Origin: Pyrinomonadaceae bacterium
GTDB taxonomy: Bacteria > Acidobacteriota > Blastocatellia > Pyrinomonadales > Pyrinomonadaceae
Direction of reading: 5' to 3'
DNA length: 9,266 nucleotides
Assembly: GCA_026786155.1 (NCBI GenBank)
Contig: JAJAYR010000148.1
Coordinates: 1 to 9,266, forward strand
The notes below the pieces were generated by a model. It did no database searches and was not told where the DNA came from. It worked only from the letters and a program-made list of their open reading frames with translations. This document shows, one piece after another, positions 1 to 7,500 of the stretch (positions within the stretch are counted from its first letter, which is position 1; each line of letters opens with the position of its first letter). The translations under genes and the position numbers were made by a program.

Positions 1-11
1 ATCTTTTCCAT
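1..11 (-). CDS. Start of an unidentified gene (first codons only)
   Basis: Reading the minus strand past the GH15 stop, an ATG at 11-9 is followed by GAA and AAA codons and the window ends, so only M-E-K and part of a fourth codon are visible. The start is supported by a strong ribosome binding site (GAGAGGTGA, near 16-24) with about eight bases between GAGG and the ATG. The ATG lies 17 bases after the GH15 stop, so the two genes are probably co-transcribed. Nothing can be said about the product. Confidence 0.55.
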
Positions 12-15
12 CGGT

Positions 16-24
16 TTCACCTCT
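16..24 (-). promoter_or_regulatory. Strong Shine-Dalgarno for the gene running off the left edge
   Basis: The minus strand reads GAGAGGTGA here, close to the anti-16S consensus AGGAGGTGA and at normal spacing from the ATG at 11. It is much stronger than anything ahead of the GH15 or toxin starts in this window, and it is the main reason for calling a gene start at the left edge. Confidence 0.6.
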
Positions 25-28
25 CGAA

Positions 29-1990
29 TCATTTTACGCCTTTCTCGTCGAATTGGCGAAGTTTTTGTAAGTAACTTATCACCGTCGCCACAAACGTCGA
101 ATGCGACCAGGTGAGCGGCGAAACGGAAGCGTGTTCGCCGTCGAGCGGGTTGATTTGTTCCGCCAAAACGCCTGACGGCAAAGCGCGTTTCGCCGTCCAT
201 TCTAAAATTTCCAACGCGCCTTTTAAGTCTTTTTTCTTTTTGGCGACGGCGATGCGGTAATCAGCCAGCCAGAGTGTGCAGATAAACCAAGCGTTGCTCG
301 GCGCGTCCGGCGAAACGCGCATATACGAATCGTTTTCAAATCGCGCCACGCCGCCGATTTCGGTGTCTATCCAAAGTTTTTCTTCGATTTTCCGCATCGT
401 GCTGACAACCATTGCATCGTCGGGCGCGAAACAGCCGAAATAAAACGCGCCGAAAAGCGATGCGTCAACCGTTGCGTCGGCTTCGTAATGCTCGTCGCCA
501 TAAAATTGCAGCGACCGCAGAAAACAACCTTTTTCTTCGCTATACAGATGTTCGCGCATCGCTTCGACAATCTCGTTTGCCGCTGTTTCGTAAATTGCGG
601 CGCGTTCCGTTTCGCCGAAAAGTCCGGCGAAATTTGCCGCCGCGCGAAGTCCGCCGACAACCGAAGCGCAAGTAAAAGTGTGAATGCCGCGCCGGTCTTC
701 CCACAGATTCCAACTCGGCGCGGGCAGATTTGTTTCGATATGCCGAAATTTGACCATAAAATCGGCGCAGCGAACAATCAAATTTCGATATAGACGGTGA
801 ACGAATTCGATGTCGCGGTATTTGTCGTAATGCTGCCACAAAGACCACAACACGAGCGCAGTTTCGTCTTCCTGAATCGGCATCTGCGGCGATTTCGAGA
901 GCGTGTCCCAAGCCGTGTGCCAGCCGGAAGCGACCGTTCCGTCAGCGTTATATTTTTGCAGAAAATAACCATTTTCGTGGACGATTTCGCCGCATAATCG
1001 GTAGAATTTACGGGCGATAGACGGGAAATCCGCGAGGTCGAGCGCGTTGGCGACGAACGCGCCGTCGCGCGTCCAGAGATAGCTGTAATGATCGGTCGCG
1101 CGTTCGGTTACGTCCGAATCGTTGGCGGCTAAAATCGCGCCGCCGCGGTCAATCTGCGTGTTGACGATGAGTAGCGAACGCTTGTAAAGTTCGATTATTT
1201 CCGGCGATAAATCGGCGAAATCGGTATCGTTTTTATTGACCCAAACGCGCCAGTAATTTTCCGTGTAATCGAGATATTCCTGCGGTCGCCGTTCCAAAAC
1301 GTGATTATTAAGGCGCACTGCTTCGTTGTATGAAGTTCCCGCCGCAATCCAATAAAAAAACTCTTTCGTGTCCTGCGCTTCGAGTTGCAGATGAATGCCA
1401 ATCGTCGAGTCAACCGAACCCTCGGTTTTCGCGCCGCCGCTCAAAATTCCGTCTTCCGCGTCGCGCCAAGTGCCTTCCTCACTACGAAAAGCCTTTCTGC
1501 CCGTTGAAAAAACGTCGAAATGCGGCTCGGTATTAATCAAAAAATAGCGATGCTTTTTGTAATGAATTAAAGCCTGACTTTCCGGGTCGTAAAAAGCCGT
1601 ATCGCCGACTTTGTTCTCATAGATGCGGAAATCGTGATGCAGAAAAACGCGCACGTCGCGCCGTTCGTCGCGCATATTTGAAACGCGAACACGCCGCAAA
1701 AAAATGTTTTCGTGGCTCGCCACCGTGTCGTTGCAAACGATTTCAACGCCGAGATTTTCGTTAGTTAATTTGACATCGGTAACGAGCGTTTCTTTCAGAT
1801 AACAAAGCTCGCGTTTCCAATCGCCGGAGAAAACCCACGAAAATTCGCCGTCCGCCCACACGCCGAAGCGAAACGGAAAACCTTCCGTATGATTTTCCTG
1901 CCCGACGTGCGGAAAATAAACGTCGCGGATTTGATATTTATCGTCAAAAGTTACCAGCAACGAGCCGTTGCCGACGGGAATATCGCGCAT
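29..1990 (-). CDS. GH15 family glycoside hydrolase (glucoamylase / glucodextranase-like)
   Basis: This 653-residue protein is predicted to release glucose from the non-reducing ends of alpha-glucans by inversion. It lacks a signal peptide, so a cytoplasmic role on glycogen, maltodextrin or a related glucan is likely. It begins MRDIPVGNGSLLVTFD, the typical N-terminus of the bacterial/archaeal GH15 branch with a beta-sandwich domain (about 1-250), followed by an (alpha/alpha)6 barrel (about 260-645). Family landmarks are YLWTRDGAF (304-312), the WNLWEDR motif with E431 as predicted general acid, AEQ with E611 as predicted general base, and SPLTWSHSTF (624-633). Length is normal and the reading frame is intact. 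The ATG has no good Shine-Dalgarno and lies two bases beyond the stop of the frame-restored PIN toxin, so translational coupling is possible. Exact substrate (starch, isomaltose-type glucan or trehalose) cannot be decided from sequence alone. Confidence 0.93.
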   Translation of the reverse strand: MRDIPVGNGSLLVTFDDKYQIRDVYFPHVGQENHTEGFPFRFGVWADGEFSWVFSGDWKRELCYLKETLVTDVKLTNENLGVEIVCNDTVASHENIFLRRVRVSNMRDERRDVRVFLHHDFRIYENKVGDTAFYDPESQALIHYKKHRYFLINTEPHFDVFSTGRKAFRSEEGTWRDAEDGILSGGAKTEGSVDSTIGIHLQLEAQDTKEFFYWIAAGTSYNEAVRLNNHVLERRPQEYLDYTENYWRVWVNKNDTDFADLSPEIIELYKRSLLIVNTQIDRGGAILAANDSDVTERATDHYSYLWTRDGAFVANALDLADFPSIARKFYRLCGEIVHENGYFLQKYNADGTVASGWHTAWDTLSKSPQMPIQEDETALVLWSLWQHYDKYRDIEFVHRLYRNLIVRCADFMVKFRHIETNLPAPSWNLWEDRRGIHTFTCASVVGGLRAAANFAGLFGETERAAIYETAANEIVEAMREHLYSEEKGCFLRSLQFYGDEHYEADATVDASLFGAFYFGCFAPDDAMVVSTMRKIEEKLWIDTEIGGVARFENDSYMRVSPDAPSNAWFICTLWLADYRIAVAKKKKDLKGALEILEWTAKRALPSGVLAEQINPLDGEHASVSPLTWSHSTFVATVISYLQKLRQFDEKGVK

Positions 1991-1992
1991 AA

Positions 1993-2413
1993 TTAACTGA
2001 AAAAATAACCACCCGAAACAATTTCGAGTTTCGGCATTTCACGCCGGATAATTTCGTAATCGTCAATGTCCATCGCCCGCGACAAAGCCTTTGTTTTTCA
2101 CGGCAAGCCGCGCAATCAAAGCATCGTTTTGTAAAGTTTTGAGTTTGCTGACGGGCGCGGTTTTTTTGAGATAAAGCCGGCGGATGGCTTTGGCGGTTTC
2201 CCACCAATCAATTCTAGTCGGAAGCAAAAGGCGGTCATTTTGAGTGAGTGCCATTCGCCATCGGTCGTATTTTTTCAAAGTTGATTCGTCAATGCTGGTT
2301 GCCGTCAGTTCGTAAAGCATAATTGAAGGCAGCAAGGCAAAAGCGATTTCCTTTTCGACCTGTTTTTTGTAAGGCGAGAAAATTGACGTATCAAAAACGG
2401 GGAGCTTTGCCAT
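1993..2413 (-). pseudogene. VapC-like PIN-domain toxin, apparently frameshifted near its C-terminus
   Basis: As it reads, the frame from ATG 2413 stops at 2063 after 116 residues. The visible part looks like a PIN-domain ribonuclease: FDTSIF with D8, LYELTA with E35, and LQNDALIARLAVKNKGFV with D97, in the usual VapC order. The normal fourth acidic block is missing in frame, but it appears at once in the neighbouring frame, which reads MDIDDYEIIRREMPKLEIVS and ends at a TAA at 1993. One surplus base, probably in the GCGGGCG stretch near 2074-2082, accounts for this. Removing it gives 139 residues, a normal PIN length. A TTG 15 bases upstream (2428) is in frame, but ATG 2413 is the more natural start because the protein then begins MAKLPVFDTS. 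It overlaps the end of the putative antitoxin frame by 23 bases, as toxin-antitoxin pairs often do. A sequencing error or a recoding site are the alternatives to true decay. Confidence 0.72.
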
Positions 2414-2586
2414 ACTTTTCTTCTTCAAGCCGCAATGCTTCCATGGCTTCGCGTGTCGCTTCCATTAACTCTTTTAATTCGCACGATATTTTTTGGCAAT
2501 TTAAAATCACGCGCTCGCGGCAGGTGCGAATAATCGCGTGGGGCGTTGCCGTTTTGATTTTCCTGCGATTTCTTTTTCTTCGGCAT
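2391..2586 (-). pseudogene. Small antitoxin-like gene upstream of the PIN toxin, apparently frameshifted
   Basis: An ATG at 2586 has a good ribosome binding site (GAGGA, nine bases upstream) and a promoter behind it. Read straight, it gives 53 residues ending at a TGA at 2425, with an unconvincing second half. The +1 frame from about codon 5 onward is far more protein-like: basic (RRKIK), then TPHAIIRTCRERV, then a charged amphipathic helix ELKELMEATREAMEALRLEE, ending KYGKAPRF with a TGA at 2391, inside the toxin start. One surplus base in the A-rich run (AAGAAAAAGAAAT, about 2567-2583) would join the two into a 64-residue protein beginning MPKKK. Size, position and overlap fit an antitoxin for the PIN toxin. 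I do not recognise the family, and the antitoxin role is inferred from context. Confidence 0.5.
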
Positions 2587-2595
2587 AACTATAAT

Positions 2596-2600
2596 TCCTC
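2596..2600 (-). promoter_or_regulatory. Ribosome binding site of the antitoxin-like gene
   Basis: The minus strand reads GAGGA nine bases before ATG 2586. It fixes the start of the antitoxin-like frame and shows that translation is meant to enter in the frame that later becomes unproductive, supporting a frameshift rather than a different start. Confidence 0.55.
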
Positions 2601-2606
2601 AGCAAA

Positions 2607-2633
2607 ATTATAACACCGTTTCGGCAGTATCAA
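2607..2633 (-). promoter_or_regulatory. Sigma70-type promoter for the minus-strand block
   Basis: On the minus strand a perfect -10 box TATAAT (2607-2612) is preceded, after 15 bases, by TTGATA (2628-2633), five of six matches to TTGACA. The spacer is shorter than the ideal 17. Predicted transcription starts near 2600, giving a very short leader that contains the GAGGA site. It would drive the toxin-antitoxin-like pair and possibly GH15, since no other clear promoter is seen before GH15. Confidence 0.5.
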
Positions 2634-2696
2634 AGACAAACTAAAGTTTGAACTCAGAACACAAACCGCGCTCAACTTAAAACTTTTGTAAATTGA

Positions 2697-2702
2697 TATA
2701 AT
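2697..2702 (+). promoter_or_regulatory. -10 box placed for a leaderless ABC transporter mRNA
   Basis: A perfect TATAAT ends six bases before the ATG at 2709, so a standard transcription start would fall on or next to the start codon. No Shine-Dalgarno lies between. No convincing -35 box is found at 16-18 bases (the sequence there is AACTTA-like). A small inverted repeat CAAAC-TAAA-GTTTG (2637-2650) lies in the same divergent gap between the two promoters and could be an operator, but it is only five base pairs long. Confidence 0.45.
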
Positions 2703-2708
2703 CAAAAT

Positions 2709-4544
2709 ATGGCAGAAGAAGAACCGAAGAAAAAACGCTTCAGCTTTTCAAAGGCGTGGTTTGAAGCGAGAGATTTGATTTATGCGTATCGCTACCGGCT
2801 CGCGCTCGGCGGCGTTTTGATGATTATCAGCCGACTCGCCGGACTTGTTTTGCCCGCATCGTCGAAATATCTGGTTGACGAAATTATTATCAAACAGCGT
2901 TTCGAGATGCTCAAATGGATTGCGCTGGCGATTGGCATCTCGACGCTCGTGCAAGGCGTAACGAGTTTCACGCTGTCGCAGGTTTTGGGCGTGGCGGCGC
3001 AGCGGGCGATTACGGAAATGCGGAAAAGAGTGCAGGCGCGAATCGAGCGGCTGCCGATTTCGTATTTTGATTCGACGCAGAGCGGGCAACTTATTTCGCG
3101 GATTATGAACGACGCGGACGGCATCCGTAATCTGGTCGGAACAGGTTTGGTGCAATTGGTGGGCAGCATTTTGACGGCGTTGATTTCCGTCGGCGTTCTT
3201 TTGTATTTGAATTGGCGACTGACTTTGATAACGCTGGTCGTGCTGGCGATTTTCGGCGGTATTCTCGCCTACGCATTTAAAAAACTGCGTCCGATTTTCC
3301 GCGAGCGCAATCAAATTAACGCCGAAGTTACCGGCAGATTAACCGAATCGCTCGGCGGCATCCGCATCGTCAAAGCCTACACCGCCGAACGGCGCGAAGA
3401 ATTATCTTTTGCCCGCGGCGCACATCGCCTTTTCCGCAACATCGCCAAATCTTTGACGGGCGTTTCCGCCGTTACCGCGTTTTCCTCGCTGGTCATCGGC
3501 GCAATCAGCGTCGTGATGATTGTCGTCGGCGGAAATTCCGTGATGGCTGGTTCGATGACGCTCGGCGATTTGTTTATGTATATTTTCTTCACCAGTTTGA
3601 TGGCGTTTCCGATTATCGAATTGACTTCCATCGGAACACAAATCACCGACGCTTTCGCCGGTCTCGATAGAATCCGCGAAGTGATGGACAAGGCGACCGA
3701 AGACGAAGAAGACGCGAGCAAAAAGACTCTGCCGAACATCGCCGGAAAAATTACTTTTGAAAATGTCTTTTTTGAATATGAAGCGAATACGCCGGTTTTG
3801 CAGGGCGTTTCGTTCGACGCGCCCGCCGGAACGACAACGGCTCTAGTCGGTTCGAGCGGTTCGGGGAAATCCACGATTTTGAGTTTGGTTTTAAATTTTA
3901 TCCAGCCGACGCGCGGCACGATTTCGGTTGACGGATTGGATTTGCAAACCGTCAAACTGCGCGATTATCGCGGTCATCTCGGCGTGGTTTTGCAGGATAA
4001 TTTTTTGTTCGACGGCTCGATTTTAGATAACATTCGCTTTTCTAATCCGCAGGCGAATTTCGAGCAAATCAAGGAAGTTTGCCGCATCGCTTACTGCGAC
4101 GAATTTATCGAAAAATTCGAGAAAAAATACGAAACCATTGTCGGCGAACGCGGCGTTAAACTGTCGGGCGGACAACGGCAGCGGATTGCGATTGCGCGGG
4201 CTTTACTGGCTGACCCGAAGATTTTAATTTTGGACGAAGCGACATCTTCGCTCGATTCGGAAAGCGAAGCGTTGATTCAGGAAGGCTTGAATAATTTGCG
4301 AAAAGGTCGCACGACGTTCGTTATCGCGCATCGCCTTTCGACGATTCGCAGCGCGAATAACATTCTCGTCGTCGAAGAAGGCAAAATTCACGAACGCGGA
4401 ACTCACGAAGAATTGCTTGCGCTCGACGGACGTTATCGGCAGCTTTACGACAAGCAGTATCAGTTCGAGAAAAATTTGTTCACCAATCCGGGCGAAGATT
4501 TACCGGCAGCCGCTTCCGCCACCGCCAAAAAATCTAATTTGTAA
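2709..4544 (+). CDS. ABC exporter half-transporter, MsbA-type (membrane and ATPase domains fused)
   Basis: This 611-residue inner-membrane protein should act as a dimer, using ATP to export or flip a hydrophobic substrate such as a lipid, peptide or drug. The N-terminal half has about six membrane segments (roughly 31-50, 67-92, 146-167, 171-189, 252-275, 284-305). The nucleotide-binding domain follows from about 347, with A-loop Y357, Walker A GSSGSGKST (381-389), Q-loop Q429, signature LSGGQ (485-489), Walker B ILILDE with catalytic E510, and H-loop H541. All catalytic positions are present, so a homodimer with two active sites is plausible, and no partner half-transporter is seen. After about 585 a short Ala/Lys-rich tail extends beyond the usual end. 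Substrate cannot be inferred: the neighbours are a glucan hydrolase and an exported protein with no clear link. Its last 11 bases overlap the convergent gene's 3' end. Confidence 0.95.
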   Translation: MAEEEPKKKRFSFSKAWFEARDLIYAYRYRLALGGVLMIISRLAGLVLPASSKYLVDEIIIKQRFEMLKWIALAIGISTLVQGVTSFTLSQVLGVAAQRAITEMRKRVQARIERLPISYFDSTQSGQLISRIMNDADGIRNLVGTGLVQLVGSILTALISVGVLLYLNWRLTLITLVVLAIFGGILAYAFKKLRPIFRERNQINAEVTGRLTESLGGIRIVKAYTAERREELSFARGAHRLFRNIAKSLTGVSAVTAFSSLVIGAISVVMIVVGGNSVMAGSMTLGDLFMYIFFTSLMAFPIIELTSIGTQITDAFAGLDRIREVMDKATEDEEDASKKTLPNIAGKITFENVFFEYEANTPVLQGVSFDAPAGTTTALVGSSGSGKSTILSLVLNFIQPTRGTISVDGLDLQTVKLRDYRGHLGVVLQDNFLFDGSILDNIRFSNPQANFEQIKEVCRIAYCDEFIEKFEKKYETIVGERGVKLSGGQRQRIAIARALLADPKILILDEATSSLDSESEALIQEGLNNLRKGRTTFVIAHRLSTIRSANNILVVEEGKIHERGTHEELLALDGRYRQLYDKQYQFEKNLFTNPGEDLPAAASATAKKSNL

Positions 4545-7500
4545 CCGGCGGAACATTTTTCGGCTGGAGCGGCAAACTTAAAAGATGTCCTTGATAAACG
4601 AAATAAATTTTGTCCGCGTCAATCCACATTTGCATACTGCCGAATTCAATCTGCGGAACTCGCAAAATTGATTTAAAGACGAGCGTTTTAGCGTTGAAAG
4701 TGCCGACGTTCGTTTCGTTTTTCTCCGCGTCGGGAATCGCCGCCCAAAATTCGTCCGGTTTGCCGGTCGGTTGCAGCGGGCGAAAAGTTTGCTGCGCCAG
4801 CGGGCGAATTTCGCCTTTCGGTTTGTTCATCGCGCCGGTTTCGGCATCGAGCAGATAAAACTCGCCGCGCCGCTGCGCTGCTGCTTCGGTTTCTTCTTCT
4901 TCCTCCGATTCGTAACCGCCGCCGAAAATCAAAATTTTATTGATGCTCGTAACAGCAGCAACGGCGGTAAATTGCGGATAATCTTCGGTTGCTACCGGAA
5001 ATTCTTTTTTCGTCAACAGATTAACGCGAACTAATTTCGGTCCTTCTTCGCCATCAAATTTGGTTGCTATTACCCAACGTCCGTTGGGCGTTACGAGCGG
5101 TTTGTCATAATATCCGTCGCCGATTTTAATTGTTCGCCCGCCCGCGATTTTGTATAAACCTTCCGCATCGGCGCGGATTTCAAACGTCGCCGTTCGCGCC
5201 TTCCATTGTCCTTTTTCGGCAAGCACCGCCGCGCCGTCAAATCTCGGAACGAATTCGATGGTTGCCGGTTGGTCGGTTAATCCGGCGAGTTTGCCGCTTT
5301 CGACTCGATACCACGCGAAATTTTCAAATTCTCTTTGAGCGCGACGTTTTTGCCGGACTTTCCAAATCTGTTCATAGTCAACGTCTTCCTTTTCTTCATC
5401 GGCGTTCTGTCGTTCCAATTCCTTGTCAATCTGTTCGCGCCGCGCCGCGTCGCTGATTAAAACGCGAAAATCGCCCGCGTTTTTCCAGACGGTTTCGGCT
5501 TGCAGATTCTCGTCTTCAAATAAAATTTCCAAACCGGCGAGATTTTTCTCCAGCGCGTAACGCAGTTTGGCGGGCGGTTCGCGCATCCGGTCGAACGTCG
5601 CGGCGAGTTCGGCGAAAAACTTCGGCGGCGTGTCGCCCATCATAAAAATTCGCCGTCCGCCGCTGCGACCGAGCATCAGAAGTTCCTTTTCCTCACAGTT
5701 TTCTTCACAGTCGGCTAAAAACGGCGGCATCTCGCTGACTCTTTCAGCCGTTAGATAATTTTTGAAGCCGTCAAATTCTTCCTTCGTCAAATCGCGTTCG
5801 CGGAAACGCGCTTTGTCCGTCTGCCAACTGAAAACCGCTTTGTCTTTATAAATACGAATAAAATTATCGTCAAAGGCATAAACGCCCAAAAGTTCCTGAT
5901 TTTCCTTCACTTCCTTTTGCAGTTTTTTTTCATCGGCGGCGAATGCGTCGGAGTGTTCGTAAAAATAATAAGCCGGAAGCCCGAACGAATCGCTGATGCT
6001 GGCAAAAAGCGCGGGCAGAAAAATGCTGTTCGTCGCGGGCGCGTCGTCCGGCTTGAAAAGTTTTTTCGCGCCGAGAATTTTGGCTTCGTTCGGGTGCAGT
6101 GCCAGCACGAAACTTTGCGCTGCGGGCGAATCTTCCGTTTCCAGATAGCGTTCTGCCGCGAGTGCCAGCATTTTATTCGGACTGCTCAAATTTTCCGCGA
6201 CCTTCCGCACGGGCAAAGCGGCGCGAATCAGACGCGCACAAGCCAGCATCGCCGTTTTCGCTTCGATGTTTTCGCTCAACAAAAGCGCGTCGTAATCCGG
6301 CGGATTTTCCATCAGACAAGCCGAAAGCCCAAACGCCAATTGACCGCCGTTACGCAAATCGGAAACTTCGTTCCATTGTTTTTCGCGCAGTTCCTTTCGC
6401 AGACTCAAAAGTTTGACGACCGAATCGACGTCGGTTTTATTATTTTTGACATCGCGCATCAACATCGCGTTAATCGCCGCGCCGCGCCAATTCAGCATAA
6501 TTTTTCGCAAACCGAAGGCAATTTGTGGTTCTTTGGCGTCCAAAACATTGATGCGGTCAATCAACGCTGTAACTAAATTTTCGTCGGCTTCCGGTTGATT
6601 GATTAGCTGAGTCGCTAGAATCGGTTTGATGTCCGCCGGATTGAACGGACGTTTGACGACGGCATAATTTCCGTTTGACATCATCATCGGCGGCGGCATA
6701 TCTACTGCGACACCTGCTCCGCGCATTTCATAAGACATCGTATTCATAACGACCGCCGTATTTCCCGGATATGCGCCTCCATCCGGTTGATTGTAATTTT
6801 TTGCCGCCAATTCGAGAGCCTCGACTTGTTCGGGAATTGAAAAGCCGCCCGATGCCAGAATTGCCCGCACGATATTGCCCTGCTGCCAGCCTTCGACCTG
6901 CGGCAGAAGTCCGCGCAACGGCATAATCGCTCGCCCGTCTTTCTGTTTTGCCAGCGCGTTGACCGCTTCGTCGCGGTATGGAAAATACTCTTCGCTCCCG
7001 CCGGAAGTCGAGCGGCTCATATTCGCCGACATCGACATCTTATTCGCCGCCGCCATCATATTCGCCATCGAATTTCCCATTGACGACATCGTTTGGCGAG
7101 TTTCTTTTTCGTTCAAAACCGCAATCAAACCCGGAACGCTTTCCGGCATCGTCAAATTGCCGAGCGCGGAAATCAGTCGCCGTCGTTCGCCGCTGACTTC
7201 CTGCGCCCAATCCGGGTTTTCCAGCCACGGCAGCAGCGCCCGCACGACTTCAGGATTTTTCTCGTTCAGCATCGTCGTCAGATTTCGCACCGCCGCCTTG
7301 CGAATCGTCGGATTATTGTTGCCGACGAGTTCGAGCATTTTCGCCAGATATTTGCCTTTCGGCGAACGGTTTAAGAGCGTCGTCAAGCCCGTGTAGGTCG
7401 TGCCGTTGACGCGCAAGTCGTATAAAGTTTCGTCTTCTAAAAGCGAATAATACCAATCGTCGCGCCCTTCAAAATCGCCCGCTTCGACCAGAGCGTCCAT

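Noticed and set aside
2426..2428. TTG as the start of the PIN toxin
   Set aside because: The ATG 15 bases downstream gives the usual short N-terminus before the first PIN aspartate; the extra residues (KKKS) come from sequence that codes for the antitoxin's tail.
2323..2613. Plus-strand 96-codon open frame opposite the toxin-antitoxin-like pair
   Set aside because: It is the antisense of the antitoxin-like frame, has low-complexity composition, and no ribosome binding site; its openness reflects the minus-strand coding frame.
2748..3314. Minus-strand 188-codon open frame inside the ABC exporter
   Set aside because: It is antisense to the membrane domain of a well-supported gene and is Arg/Asn/Gln-rich without motifs.
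5695..5709. C-x3-C pair (C858, C862) as a thioredoxin-like or metal site
   Set aside because: Only one pair with acidic residues between and no accompanying histidines or fold motif; it may be a disulfide but there is not enough to call a site.
5917..6576. Long plus-strand open frame (219 codons) inside the exported-protein gene
   Set aside because: It lies opposite an intact 1248-codon gene with signal peptide and repeats, and its product is Arg/Gln/Phe-rich antisense-like sequence with no recognisable domain.
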